Shown here: positions 17,958-26,829 of the stretch, one piece after another
Layout: every line of letters starts with the position of its first letter
Numbering within the stretch: position 1 is the first letter of the stretch
Source of the DNA: Desulfovibrio sp. 86
GTDB lineage: Bacteria > Desulfobacterota > Desulfovibrionia > Desulfovibrionales > Desulfovibrionaceae
Assembly (NCBI RefSeq): GCF_902702915.1
Contig: NZ_LR738849.1
Span: 2,046,001 to 2,110,000, forward strand
Reading direction: 5' to 3'
Length of the DNA: 64,000 bases
Notes under the pieces: generated by a model
Databases searched by the model: none
Told to the model about the DNA's origin: nothing
What the model saw: only the letters and a program-made list of their open reading frames with translations
Position numbers and translations under genes: made by a program

Positions 17958-17958
17958 G

Positions 17959-18942
17959 CTAAACCTCCTGGATATCTTCGCGCACGCGCATGCCAAAGTG
18001 GCGGCCAGCTTCGTCCAGGCGGCAGAGCACGCGGTCGCCGGGCTTGAGGCCCACAACGCTCACGGCTTCGCCCTCTGGCGTGGTCAGGCGGATGGTTTCG
18101 GCATTCTGCAGAAAAACAGCGCCTGTCTTCACGCCGTCATCGGTCTGCACCTGCGCCTCCACCAGCAGCATGGGGCGCACTTCAATCTTGACCCGCCCAA
18201 GGGTGGCGACGCTGGTTTCACCGGTATAGTCCACAACAAGCACTTCCTGCCCGGCCCTGAACTCGCCGAGGTAGGTGGTCTGGTCGCCCGGCAGGCGCAC
18301 ATAGGCGTGCACGGCTCCGGCATTGACCCTGAAGGGGCGCGCGGCCACGTATTCATTGTGTTCGGTTTCGGCGTGCACAAGAAAGGTGAACGCGCTGGAG
18401 TTGCCCACCAGCATGCCCTGGCCCTTGCGCAAGAGCGAAAGGGTGTCGGCGCAGACGCGGTGCCCCAGGCCGACGCACTCCACACGGGTGACCACGCCGG
18501 TCTGAAGCTCCTCGCGGGTGCGGGCCATCTTGCATTGGGCCACGATATCCTTGAGCTCGGACACGGCCTCTCTGGATACAACAATGCCCGCCACACCGCG
18601 TTCCAGAATTCCTGCGGCAAGGCGGGCCTCGTCCAGCGTTCCGGCCTCGGCCAGGACACTGTCGCTCTGCGCCAGAAGGTTTTCTACCGGTATAACCTCC
18701 CAGCCGCGAGCCAGCACCACGCGCTCCCCGGCCAGCAGCCTTTGCAGCACGGCCTCTTCGTCAGCCTTGGCGTTGAGTTCCGCCATGGGCGTTTCTTCGG
18801 CGGCCCATACGGTGCAGCGCGAAAGACCGGCCACCTGCTGCACATGCTCGCGCGGCACGATGACGCCGTCCACGCCGGACTCGAGGGCCAGCGTTACGTC
18901 GCCTTTGTCAAAGGGAGTGCAGTTGAAGTAAATGCGTGACAT
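17959..18942 (-). CDS. 3-dehydroquinate synthase II (archaeal type)
   Basis: Second enzyme of the alternative route to dehydroquinate: NAD-dependent oxidative deamination and cyclisation of the ADTH product. 327 aa starting MSRIYFNCTPFDKGD; conserved stretches include VGNSSAFTFLVHAETE and RPFRVNAGAVHAYV, typical of the AroB' family. The start at 18942 is set by GGGAGAA and by the 2-nt gap from the upstream gene; the longer open frame is read-through in the aldolase gene. No classical aroB is visible in the window. Confidence 0.93.
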   Translation of the reverse strand: MSRIYFNCTPFDKGDVTLALESGVDGVIVPREHVQQVAGLSRCTVWAAEETPMAELNAKADEEAVLQRLLAGERVVLARGWEVIPVENLLAQSDSVLAEAGTLDEARLAAGILERGVAGIVVSREAVSELKDIVAQCKMARTREELQTGVVTRVECVGLGHRVCADTLSLLRKGQGMLVGNSSAFTFLVHAETEHNEYVAARPFRVNAGAVHAYVRLPGDQTTYLGEFRAGQEVLVVDYTGETSVATLGRVKIEVRPMLLVEAQVQTDDGVKTGAVFLQNAETIRLTTPEGEAVSVVGLKPGDRVLCRLDEAGRHFGMRVREDIQEV

Positions 18943-18944
18943 GC

Positions 18945-19742
18945 CTATTCTCCCACAATGGTCATGGCCTGAGCCACAGAGGCGTTTTCGTGCACGATGG
19001 CGCGCAGGGCCTTGACGAGCGCCACGCGGTTGGGATGCTGAAAAACGTTGCGCCCCACGGAAATGCCCGCGCCGCCAGCCTGGACGGAGTCGGAAACCAT
19101 CTGGAGTATCTGGCGGGTGGATTCCATACGTTCGCCCCCGGCAATGACCACGGGCACGCAGCAGGAGGAGACCACCTCGGCAAAGCTGTCCACATCGCCG
19201 GTGTAGGGAACCTTGACGATGTCCGCGCCCAGTTCCACGCCCACGCGGGCGCAATGGGCCACGATGTTTTTGTCAAAGCCGTTCTGGATCTGCGGGCCGC
19301 GAGCGTACATCATGGCCAGCAGCGGGATATGCCAGTTGTCACAGGCTTCGGCCACGCGGCCAAGGTCGGCCAGCATGAGGCGTTCGTTGGGGTCGCCCAG
19401 GTTGACGTGCACGGAAACGCAGTCCGCGCCGTGCTTGATGCCTTCTTCCACCGTGCCCACCAGGGTCTTGGTGTTGCCGTTGGGCGTCAGGGCGGTGGAG
19501 GCGGAAAGATGGACGATGAGGCCGATATCTTTGCCCGCGCTGCGGTGGGAGCAGCGCACGAGGCCCTTGTGCATGAGCACTGCGTCCGCTCCACCGAGGG
19601 CCATGTCATTGACGGCGCCCCGCATGTCCACAAGACCATCAACAGCGCCGATGGTAACGCCGTGATCCATAGGCACGATAATGGTGCGGCCGTTCTCACG
19701 ATTGATGATGCGTTCCAGGCGGACTTTTTTGCCAAGGTACAT
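18945..19742 (-). CDS. ADTH synthase (2-amino-3,7-dideoxy-D-threo-hept-6-ulosonate synthase), class I aldolase family
   Basis: Class I (Schiff base) aldolase that makes the precursor of dehydroquinate in the archaeal-type route. 265 aa with VPMDHGVTIG, HVNLGDPNE and the active-site lysine in ADIVKVPYTGD. It could be read as fructose-bisphosphate aldolase by family, but the neighbouring DHQ synthase II makes ADTH synthase the better call. First gene of the operon ADTH synthase-DHQS II-pheA-aroA-tyrA; GAAAGGAGCAAGCC precedes the ATG. Confidence 0.92.
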   Translation of the reverse strand: MYLGKKVRLERIINRENGRTIIVPMDHGVTIGAVDGLVDMRGAVNDMALGGADAVLMHKGLVRCSHRSAGKDIGLIVHLSASTALTPNGNTKTLVGTVEEGIKHGADCVSVHVNLGDPNERLMLADLGRVAEACDNWHIPLLAMMYARGPQIQNGFDKNIVAHCARVGVELGADIVKVPYTGDVDSFAEVVSSCCVPVVIAGGERMESTRQILQMVSDSVQAGGAGISVGRNVFQHPNRVALVKALRAIVHENASVAQAMTIVGE

Positions 19743-20121
19743 GGCTTGCTCCTTTCAGTTGCTGTGCTGCGTATTGCAGATCAAGTACATACTGCCTGTA
19801 GCCATGGACCGCACGGCTGATGACATTCTTTCGCCCGGCTGCCCATACAAGAAAAGGGCCGCCGGCGGTTTGCCTGCGGCCCTTTGAACTTGCTAACTTG
19901 TATTTTCGCGTCAGCGAAGCTCCCGACCACAGGCATCCATAAAGTACGCAAAAAAATACCAGCTATAAAAGCTAGCGGCGTAAGCGGAGGTGTGGTTGGA
20001 AGAAATGCGTTGCATCACGAAAATCCTTTTAAAAAAACTTCTGAAAAAGAACTACGCCTCTTGGGCGTGAGGTGTCAAGAATATTGTTGAAAAAGCGGCA
20101 TATTTTTTTACAGTACTGATT
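19743..20121. other. Leader of the aromatic operon / 3' region of the DHH gene
   Basis: 379 nt, AT-rich in its right half (about 19890-20110). It contains one terminator-type hairpin (listed) about 110 nt before the ADTH synthase start. No gene supported. Confidence 0.5.
19851..19887 (-). terminator. Terminator after the DHH gene or attenuator of the aromatic operon
   Basis: On the minus strand AAAGGGCCGC / GCGGCCCTTTTCTT with a 13-nt loop. It is 235 nt past the DHH gene and 110 nt before the first aromatic gene, so it may end the former or attenuate the latter. Confidence 0.7.
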
Positions 20122-21258
20122 TTATTTCTTGTTTTTGCAGTCCGAAGGTTCATTCGCCGTGTGAGCCAGAGCGGCAGCGGCGAGGGTAGCGGCCGGAGCA
20201 GCGGCGGGGGCAGAGGCCGAAGCCTGCGCGGCGTCGCGCGCGGTCTGGGGCCGCAGCTTGCGGGTTTCGAGCCGCTTGAGCACAAAGTCGGCGGGTTTGG
20301 TGTCTTCCGGCACGGCGTCCAGGCTGAACTCCGCCCGGCCCAGGGTGCGGTGCCCACCGGCCTGCCCCACGTCATAAAAGCAGGCGTCGGCCAGGCGGCC
20401 GATATCTCTGGCTCCATCACCACGAAAGATGACAATGACGGTTTTGCCCACAATGCCGCTGACCGCGATCCACTTGAGGCCGTGAACACGGGTGAAGAAG
20501 TCCGCCACGGCCACCAGCAGGTCGCCGCTGCTGACCTCATTGAGCCAGGCAAAGGCCCCGCTACCCCGGCAGTCGGTAAGGCCACGGAAGGCCCGCGAAA
20601 AAAGCGGCAGCCATTCGCGCAGGTATTCACTGCGTATGATGCGGCGCAGCAGATTGTTGTCCGCATGGCGCGACAGCCACTGATAGGCGCGAAAATCGTC
20701 CTCGTCGCCCGACCGTTCAAAGGCCGCCGTATCCGTGCGGATGCCGTAGAGCAGGGCTGTGGCCAGACGGGGGCTGGGCCGCAGGCGCAGGGCCTGAAAA
20801 TACCGCGTCATGATGGTGCTGGTGGCGCCAAGCCCCGGCCGGATGTCGCAGAAAGAGGGATGCAGGGCCGCGACCGTGCCGCACGTGGCCGGCGGCAGGG
20901 GGTGGTGGTCAATGATGCAGTCGAAGGGAATGCCCTGAAATGCCTTGTGGTGGTGCGGCTGCGAATCCACAATGGCAAAGCGCGTGTACTGGTCGGCCTT
21001 TTCGGGTTGCCATGCGCGAACGGGAATGTGCAGATACCGTATCATGGCCAGATTGTCGGGCCGGGTCACTTCATTGACGCGGGCGATATCGGCATTGTGC
21101 ACCCTGGGCAGAAGAAGGCGCTTCAAGGCCATGGCCGAGGCCAAAGCGTCAGGATCAGCATTGATGAGAATGCACCAGCGGTCATCTTTGTCCAGATTCT
21201 GTCGCCAGTCCTTCATATGGGCGACGGCTTCGGCAGTGGGCAGCATTGGTGTGGTCAT
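20122..21258 (-). CDS. DHH-family phosphoesterase
   Basis: 378-aa predicted phosphodiesterase (nanoRNase/cyclic-dinucleotide hydrolase superfamily). N-terminal metal motif INADPDALAS, FAIVDSQPHHH, the signature IIDHHP, and a DHHA1-type segment GQAGGHRTLGRAEF near residue 305. After that comes an Ala-rich, probably disordered tail (about 340-370). The precise substrate (oligoribonucleotide, c-di-AMP or PAP) cannot be chosen from sequence alone. Transcribed alone toward the aromatic operon. Confidence 0.82.
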   Translation of the reverse strand: MTTPMLPTAEAVAHMKDWRQNLDKDDRWCILINADPDALASAMALKRLLLPRVHNADIARVNEVTRPDNLAMIRYLHIPVRAWQPEKADQYTRFAIVDSQPHHHKAFQGIPFDCIIDHHPLPPATCGTVAALHPSFCDIRPGLGATSTIMTRYFQALRLRPSPRLATALLYGIRTDTAAFERSGDEDDFRAYQWLSRHADNNLLRRIIRSEYLREWLPLFSRAFRGLTDCRGSGAFAWLNEVSSGDLLVAVADFFTRVHGLKWIAVSGIVGKTVIVIFRGDGARDIGRLADACFYDVGQAGGHRTLGRAEFSLDAVPEDTKPADFVLKRLETRKLRPQTARDAAQASASAPAAAPAATLAAAALAHTANEPSDCKNKK

Positions 21259-21312
21259 CCTTCGGGGGATTGGCCCCAGATTATGCGGCAGCGCGGGTTA
21301 TATGTTCTGGCC

Positions 21313-21345
21313 GTTAGAGCCATTTCAAAGCGAAATCGCTCTAGT
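21313..21345. repeat. Miniature palindrome with family A type ends
   Basis: Near-perfect inverted repeat TAGAGC-C-ATTTC / GAAAT-C-GCTCTA, 8 nt before family A copy 3. Confidence 0.55.
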
Positions 21346-21352
21346 GGTCTTT

Positions 21353-21501
21353 TAGAGCATTTTACCTTTGAAAAAGTGTCAGTGCTCTAACGCTGCACGA
21401 AGTGCAGCGCGCCACAACGTGGCGTGGATTCAGCCGAAAATCGCATTTTTCGGCTGAATGAAAATTTTGAAATGAGAAGCATTTCAAAGTTGATCTGCTC
21501 C
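21353..21501 (-). repeat. Family A intergenic repeat, copy 3
   Basis: 149 nt, inverted relative to copies 1 and 2. It has every module: TAGAGCAT end, GCTGCACGAAGTGCAGC hairpin, CGCCACAACGTGGCG hairpin, ATTCAGCCG/CGGCTGAAT around AAAATCGCATTTTT, then the AAATGAGAAGCATTT hairpin and GATCTGCTC end. It lies upstream of the DHH gene, within 20 nt of the CbiR stop. Confidence 0.85.
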
Positions 21502-21517
21502 AGGGCCAGTTGCCATG

Positions 21518-22369
21518 TCATTGGGATTGGCCCGCAAGGGCCGCCAAAACAGGCAATGAGGCCGAGAGGCCGTCCCAGTTGAAAACTTCGACCATGTGTG
21601 TGGCTGTGGGCGGCGCATCAGCCATAAGACTCTGCGCGATATGCCGCTGCTCCGGCGTGAAAGCGGTGAGCGGCAGATGCTGGTCGCCGTTGCCCGGAGC
21701 GCTCCAGTGCAGCATGGCCGCCTGGCGCGGCAGTGCGGAGTGCAGCAACTCTTTTTGAACATAGCCCAGGAGATGCCCCACGTCCAGACAAAGGCCCAGG
21801 CCGTGGTCTGCGAGGAAACTGCCGCCAAGACAGAGCACATCGCTGTGCGCCACGTTTTCCAACAGCAGGGGCGGCGCAGCATGCTCCTGCGCGTGCCAAA
21901 ACCTTGCGAAATCAGCCAGCATGCGGCGCTGCAAGGCGGGGGAACCCTCGGGCGGGTGCAGCACGGCGGCCTGCAAGGTCATCTGGGGCACAAGGGCGTA
22001 TACCCTGTCCAGCACGGCCAGAGCCAGCCGGGCGGCCTCGCGGGCCGGCCGTGTCGCGCCTGCGGTCGCGCTGGCGGGCCAGGGCAGATCCACGGGCAGG
22101 TGGGCATGCCAGCGCAGGGGCAGGTGGGCAAGGGCGGCAGGCAGGTCGGCTGGCCCATAGTCCAGGCAGCCGCGCGTTTCAAAAAGGCACAGGCCCACCT
22201 CGTCCACCTTGTGGGCCAGAAAGGAGGCGTTGTCGGCCACATTGGCGGCAATGACAAAGGACGGCGCGGCAATGCGGCCCTCAAGCCGTCGCCCGCCGCC
22301 CTTGCCCGTCTGCTCCGGCGCGGGGCGTGCCTCTGCCCAGGCGCGGGGCGGCCGGGAAGGATCAGGCAT
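21518..22369 (-). CDS. CbiR-like cobamide remodelling phosphodiesterase (AP endonuclease-2 fold)
   Basis: 283-aa TIM-barrel protein of the sugar-phosphate isomerase/AP endonuclease type. Features: APSFVIAANVADNASFLAHK, DEVGLCLFET, LLLENVAHSD and LGLCLDVGHLLGY, where Glu, Asp and His would ligand metal. By memory this pattern fits CbiR, which removes the lower-ligand nucleotide loop of corrinoids for cobamide remodelling. No other cobamide gene is nearby. Residues 1-32 are Pro/Arg-rich and the true start may lie inside. The frame overlaps a short truncated glycosyltransferase-like frame by 8 nt. Confidence 0.62.
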   Translation of the reverse strand: MPDPSRPPRAWAEARPAPEQTGKGGGRRLEGRIAAPSFVIAANVADNASFLAHKVDEVGLCLFETRGCLDYGPADLPAALAHLPLRWHAHLPVDLPWPASATAGATRPAREAARLALAVLDRVYALVPQMTLQAAVLHPPEGSPALQRRMLADFARFWHAQEHAAPPLLLENVAHSDVLCLGGSFLADHGLGLCLDVGHLLGYVQKELLHSALPRQAAMLHWSAPGNGDQHLPLTAFTPEQRHIAQSLMADAPPTATHMVEVFNWDGLSASLPVLAALAGQSQ

Positions 22370-22445
22370 GGCAGCGGGCCAGCACGAACAGGCTGCGGCC
22401 GGAGCCGCCGTTATCTATGGCATGGGTACAGAAGAGCAGGCGCAT
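22362..22445 (-). pseudogene. Possible truncated glycosyltransferase start (27 codons)
   Basis: ATG at 22445 opens 27 codons reading MRLLFCTHAIDNGGSGRSLF then VLARCHA before TGA. The opening resembles the first strand and glycine-rich loop of GT-B glycosyltransferases, but nothing follows. The stop overlaps the CbiR-like start. It may be a deletion remnant, a short upstream frame, or chance. Confidence 0.3.
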
Positions 22446-22484
22446 GGATTTTTTCCATTGTCACATGGTGCTAATGTACTTGAA

Positions 22485-22516
22485 ATCAGGGCAATTTCAC
22501 TATGAAGTTGCTCTGG
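22485..22516. repeat. Miniature palindrome with family A type ends
   Basis: GGGCAATTTCACTATGAAGTTGCTC: short inverted repeat whose ends match the AGAGCAATTTCA boundary seen elsewhere. Confidence 0.45.
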
Positions 22517-22564
22517 CGAAGGGAATGGGCGGCGCGGTAACGGGGCGGGCGCAAGGCCCGCCCC

Positions 22565-22620
22565 GACTGTTTCAAAAAGCGTGAAGCAAAACCGCCAAAC
22601 GGAATACATCAGCGTTTTCT
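22565..22620 (-). repeat. Half copy of the 14.1-kb palindrome
   Basis: Aligns with the complement of 14074-14127: GACTGTTTCAAAAA, then CCGCCAAACGGAA and ATCAGCGTTTTC in the same order. Like the other copy it begins at a stop codon, here that of the protease gene. Confidence 0.7.
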
Positions 22621-25532
22621 TATACCAGTTTGCTGCTCTGCCAGCCGTGTTCCTTGGCGGCGGCTTCAGCCTTGGGGCCGCCCAGTACGCAGATGTGCCC
22701 GGTTTTGGCGGCCTCTGCCAGCACTTCGGAAAACTCGCGAAAATGCTTTTCAGTGGTGGAAAGGATTTCTTCACGCATGATGGCGCGGGCGGCGTCCGTG
22801 TCATTGGTGAGCCAGCGGCTCAGGGACTGCGCACCCTTGGCGTCGGGCAAAAGGTAGCTGTCCAGATCGCCGATGGCCCCCACGATGGCCTGGGTCAGTT
22901 GGGCCTTGTCGGGCGTAAAGCCGCGCAAAAACTCGGCCATGCCGTCAAAGGCCTCAAGGGTGGCGTCCACGTTGGGGTCACGGTAGGAAGCGCACACCAG
23001 GGTGCCGCCCATGCGGTCAAGATTGCAGAAGGCCCCGTACGCGCCGCCGCGCACGCGCACGCGCTCCCACAGATAGCCCATGCGCAGGTAGCGCAGGATG
23101 ACACTGGCCGAGCCGTGGTACACATAGCCCTGGTCATAGATGTTGGCTGCCTTGCCCACATAGTTGATCTGGGCCGGAGCGATGAAGGCTTCGGCTTGGG
23201 GCAGGCTCATGGGGGCCTCGCCAATGCCGCTGGCCGCGCCAGAGCGGACAGGCGGCAGGGCCTGAAGCAGTTGCCGCGCCTGGATTTCGGCCAGGATGAG
23301 GCCAGCGGCCTCGGCGGTGCAGTCAAAAATTGCGCCGGGACGGGCCACGATACGGCCGCGCAATTCTTCCAGATCGGCCATGAGCGTTTGCGGTTCCTTC
23401 TCAAGACGCTGGAGCATGGAGCGCACGCTTTCAAGGTAGCTCAGGCCGGAAGTGCGCTCGGCCAGAGCGCCCGCCCCCGTGAACCGCGCCCGCAAACGGG
23501 CGCTGACCGCCGCATGGCCTGCGGACTGCAGGGCGTTTTCCATACGGGCCTTGGCTTCCAGAAGCATCTGGCCCAGGCGTTCCTCAATGACGGCCTGATC
23601 CGTGAGGGGCTCCAGAAGGATTTCCTGCATGATGGCGAAGAGATCCGGCAGCTTGTCGTAGACCGCCTTGCCGGAGACGCCCAGATAGCTCACGGTCTGG
23701 CGGCTTTCACGCACGGTTCCCAGCAGGGTGTCGGCTCCCACGCCGCCGGTTTTGGCCGCCATGAGTTCGCCAAGTTCAGTAAAGTCGCGGCGCGCCGTGC
23801 CCATTTCGGTCAGGCAGCGGGAAAACAGGGGCAGCAGGGGCACAAGGCGGTCGGGCACATTGGCCAGGGGCAGCAAAAGGGTCGCGTAGGCAATGCCGCT
23901 GGTGGGCAGTTCATGGCTCAATGCGGGTTCCGGCAGTTCCACAATAGTGCGCGGTATGGGCGCATTGTGGCGCGGCAGATCCTCAAGCCCCAGAGCGGGA
24001 ATGCTGGCCAGGGCCTCGGGGCTGTCGGGCGCGCTCTGCACTTCCTCAAGCCGCAGGGTGTCGGCCGCCATGGCGGCGCGCGCCTCAGCGTCGGCGGCGG
24101 CCTGCACCGCGTCCACGCGGGCTTTTTCGGCCTCTTCGCGGGCTTTGCCGAGGCTTGTGTCGGGCAGCAGCACGACCAGCGCGCGGTGCTCGTTGTTCAG
24201 GAACCAGTCCTTTATGGCCTGCTCGAACACCGGCTCACCGGCGGCGATGCGCGCCTTGAGGGATTCCAGCGGAGCCTCCCAGGCAAGGGAGGCCAGGGGG
24301 TCGCCGTCGTACAGCCATGTGGACAGGGCCTGGATCATGGCCGAAAGCCCGCGCGGGAAGCGGCCCGAATTGTTTTCGCGGTAGGCGAATTCCACCGAAT
24401 TGACGGCGGCTTCTACTGCGGCCTTGGGGATGCCATCCTCGGCGATCTGGGCCAGGGTCTCAAAGATGAGCATCTCGACCTTGGGCACGTCTTTGGGGGC
24501 CACGCCCTTGAGTCCGGTGGAGTAGTACATCTGGCGCAGGTCTGTCTCAAGCCCGCAGCCGGTCGTGTCCTCGCCAAGGCCGGAGGCGATGAGCGCCTTG
24601 CGCAGGGGCGAACCCGGCAGGCCCTCAAGGATATGCTCCAGCATTTCCATCAGCAGGGCCTGATCCACGTCGCCGCGTTCGCCCAGCAGCCAGTTGACCG
24701 TGAGCAGGGCGCGCTTTTCGCCTTCGGAGGCGGCATAGGGCACTTCAATCTGGCGTGGGGTGTCCAGGCGTTTTTGCAGGGGCACGGCGGAGTTCACGGG
24801 CCGGGCCGTGTAGCCTTTCAGGGATTCGTTGACAAGGCGCAGGCGCTCGGCTTCCGGGTCGTCGCCCCAGAAAAAGAAGCGGGCGTTGCTCGGATGGTAG
24901 TAGCTGCTGTGAAAATTGGAAAAAGCCTCATAGGTGAGGTCGGGGATGCGCTCTGGATTGCCGCCGGAGTCAAGGCTGTACAGGGTGTCGGGAAACAGCG
25001 CCTGCTGGCTCTGCTCGGAGAGCACGGAGTCGGGCGAGGAGTAGACGCCCTTCATTTCATTGTAGACCACGCCCTTGTAGGACCAGGGGCCGTCCGCGCT
25101 GGGGGCTTCCACATGCCAGCCTTCCTGCTTGAGGATGTCCTCGCTGATGCGCGGGTGGAAGACGGCGTCGATGTAGACGTCGATGAGATTGTAGAAGTCG
25201 CGCAGATTGCAGCTCGCCACCGGATAGCAGGTCTTGTCCGGAAAGGTGAAGGCGTTGAGAAAGGTCTGCAAGGAGCCCTTGAGCAGTTCCACAAAGGGTT
25301 CTTTGACCGGGTACTTGTCGGAACCGCAGAGCACTGAGTGCTCAAGGATATGGGCCACGCCGGTGGAATCGGTGGGCGGCGTGCGAAAGCTCACGCCAAA
25401 GCATTTGTTTTCATCCGTATTGCTGATGGAAAGCAGTTGCGCGCCCGTGGCCTCATGCAGCCACAGCCGGGCCATGCCGTCCACTTCGTGGAGGTGCCGT
25501 TCGGTGACAAGAGTAAAACCGTTGTTGTTCAT
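22620..25532 (-). CDS. PreP-like M16C zinc metallopeptidase
   Basis: 970-aa inverzincin that degrades short unfolded peptides inside a closed chamber; the bacterial counterpart of mitochondrial/chloroplast presequence protease. The zinc motif HxxEH is in GVAHILEHSVLCGS (about residue 57), with the distal Glu expected near residue 135. Four homologous domains plus the linker fit the M16C length. The start at 25532 follows GCAGGAAT; the open frame extends 32 codons upstream without a ribosome site. No signal peptide, so probably cytoplasmic. It stands alone. Confidence 0.92.
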   Translation of the reverse strand: MNNNGFTLVTERHLHEVDGMARLWLHEATGAQLLSISNTDENKCFGVSFRTPPTDSTGVAHILEHSVLCGSDKYPVKEPFVELLKGSLQTFLNAFTFPDKTCYPVASCNLRDFYNLIDVYIDAVFHPRISEDILKQEGWHVEAPSADGPWSYKGVVYNEMKGVYSSPDSVLSEQSQQALFPDTLYSLDSGGNPERIPDLTYEAFSNFHSSYYHPSNARFFFWGDDPEAERLRLVNESLKGYTARPVNSAVPLQKRLDTPRQIEVPYAASEGEKRALLTVNWLLGERGDVDQALLMEMLEHILEGLPGSPLRKALIASGLGEDTTGCGLETDLRQMYYSTGLKGVAPKDVPKVEMLIFETLAQIAEDGIPKAAVEAAVNSVEFAYRENNSGRFPRGLSAMIQALSTWLYDGDPLASLAWEAPLESLKARIAAGEPVFEQAIKDWFLNNEHRALVVLLPDTSLGKAREEAEKARVDAVQAAADAEARAAMAADTLRLEEVQSAPDSPEALASIPALGLEDLPRHNAPIPRTIVELPEPALSHELPTSGIAYATLLLPLANVPDRLVPLLPLFSRCLTEMGTARRDFTELGELMAAKTGGVGADTLLGTVRESRQTVSYLGVSGKAVYDKLPDLFAIMQEILLEPLTDQAVIEERLGQMLLEAKARMENALQSAGHAAVSARLRARFTGAGALAERTSGLSYLESVRSMLQRLEKEPQTLMADLEELRGRIVARPGAIFDCTAEAAGLILAEIQARQLLQALPPVRSGAASGIGEAPMSLPQAEAFIAPAQINYVGKAANIYDQGYVYHGSASVILRYLRMGYLWERVRVRGGAYGAFCNLDRMGGTLVCASYRDPNVDATLEAFDGMAEFLRGFTPDKAQLTQAIVGAIGDLDSYLLPDAKGAQSLSRWLTNDTDAARAIMREEILSTTEKHFREFSEVLAEAAKTGHICVLGGPKAEAAAKEHGWQSSKLV

Positions 25533-25849
25533 AATGATTCCTGCAAATAATTTTGGGGCCTGTTGGGAATATACGGCAAATGAATCCAGACTATAAGGGC
25601 TGCGGCGGGGTTTGAAAAGGGGCGGCAAAGCGCAGGCCGTGAGCCGTCTCTGGCGTCACGGCGCGGCGGCGAGCCGTGGTTTTGCGCCGTGGCCATTCCC
25701 GCCGCCTCCCTGGCCCATTCCATCTCCGCCCCCATTCTCGCCCGCCCCCACCCCATGCGCACGCATGCCCGGCAAGAGGACAACAGCCCGGCACTACAAA
25801 GGAATTGCGCCGCGCGCCGTGCTGACGGTCAAAAAGAGCGCGCCCGTGC

Positions 25850-25878
25850 TTGCCAAGCGTGATTCGATCATGTATGTA
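25850..25878 (+). promoter_or_regulatory. Candidate sigma-70 promoter of rpsB-tsf
   Basis: TTGCCA, 17-nt spacer, TATGTA. It predicts a leader of about 140 nt that contains the hairpin below. Confidence 0.5.
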
Positions 25879-25926
25879 CTCTCTTTCTATCAAGCACACC
25901 TAGGCAGCGGCCCGGGGTGCCCGGTG

Positions 25927-25954
25927 GAATGCCGCGTGTGGCGGCGTTCTTTTT
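25927..25954 (+). terminator. Terminator-like hairpin in the rpsB leader
   Basis: GAATGCCGC-gtgtg-GCGGCGTTC followed by TTTTT: a 9-bp stem with one G-T pair and a T run, 73 nt before the rpsB ATG. A second hairpin TTGCGCC-aaa-GGCGCAA follows. Position suggests attenuation or S2 feedback. Confidence 0.6.
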
Positions 25955-26027
25955 GCGCCAAAGGCGCAACATCGGGTTGCAGGGTCAGGGCGTGGGTGGA
26001 AGAAAACAACCCTTTGGAGGAATCCCA

Positions 26028-26804
26028 ATGGCTTACGTCAGCATGAAGCAAATGCTGGAAACCGGCGTGCATTTCGGTCACCAGACCCGCCGCTGGAACC
26101 CCAAGATGCGTCCCTACATTTTCGGCGCGCGTAACGGCATCCATATCATCGACCTGCAGCAGACCGTAAAGCTCTTCCGCATTGCCCACGACAAGGTTGT
26201 GGACACCGTTGCCAAGGGCGGCAAGGTTCTGTTCATCGGCACCAAGCGTCAGGCTCAGGAAGCTGTGGCCACCGAAGCCGGTCGCGCCGGACAGTACTAT
26301 GTGACCAATCGTTGGATGGGCGGCACGCTCACCAACTTTGTCACCATCCAGAAGAGCGTTGATCGCCTGAAGAAGCTGGAAGTCATGTTTGCCGACGGCA
26401 GCATCAACCGCTACCAGAAAAAGGAAATCCTGCTTCTGGAACGCGAAATGAACAAGCTGGAACAAACCCTCGGCGGCATCAAGAACATGGACCGTCTGCC
26501 CCAGCTTGCCTTCATCATCGACCCGCATCGTGAAGACATCGCCGTCAAGGAATGCCGCAAGCTCGGCATCCCCATCGTGGCCGTCACGGACACCAACTGC
26601 GACCCCGATGTCATCGACTATATCATTCCCGGCAATGATGACGCCATCCGCGCCATCAAGCTCTTTGTGGCCTCTTTCGCCGAAGCCTGCACGGAAGGCG
26701 AAGCCATGAGCAAGGACCACAAGGGCGAAGCTTCCAACGCTGAAGAAGCCATGCAAAAGGCTGCCGCTGCCGAGGTTGTGGCCGAAGCTGCTCCCGCCCA
26801 ATAA
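26028..26804 (+). CDS. rpsB: Ribosomal protein S2
   Basis: Small-subunit ribosomal protein S2, 258 aa. Typical sequence [39 protein letters not shown] and [19 protein letters not shown]. The C-terminal Ala/Glu/Lys tail is variable in the family. Strong ribosome site TTTGGAGG 7 nt before the ATG. It is followed by tsf with a strong hairpin between them. Confidence 0.98.
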   Translation: MAYVSMKQMLETGVHFGHQTRRWNPKMRPYIFGARNGIHIIDLQQTVKLFRIAHDKVVDTVAKGGKVLFIGTKRQAQEAVATEAGRAGQYYVTNRWMGGTLTNFVTIQKSVDRLKKLEVMFADGSINRYQKKEILLLEREMNKLEQTLGGIKNMDRLPQLAFIIDPHREDIAVKECRKLGIPIVAVTDTNCDPDVIDYIIPGNDDAIRAIKLFVASFAEACTEGEAMSKDHKGEASNAEEAMQKAAAAEVVAEAAPAQ

Positions 26805-26829
26805 CCGGCTTTTCTGCTTTCGCATTTTG

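Larger units (their letters stand above)
25533..26027. other. Divergent region between the protease gene and rpsB
   Basis: 495 nt without a gene. Right part is the rpsB promoter and leader (listed). The left part is G/C-rich with no recognisable signal beyond TATA-rich sequence at about 25570-25595, a possible promoter of the protease gene. Confidence 0.5.

Noticed and set aside
17959..19254. 104-codon N-terminal extension of DHQ synthase II
   Set aside because: It is out-of-frame reading of the ADTH synthase gene; the family start MSRIYFN is at 18942.
22581..25337. 918-codon plus-strand open frame opposite the PreP-like gene
   Set aside because: Same artefact; the minus-strand product has the HILEH zinc motif and family length.
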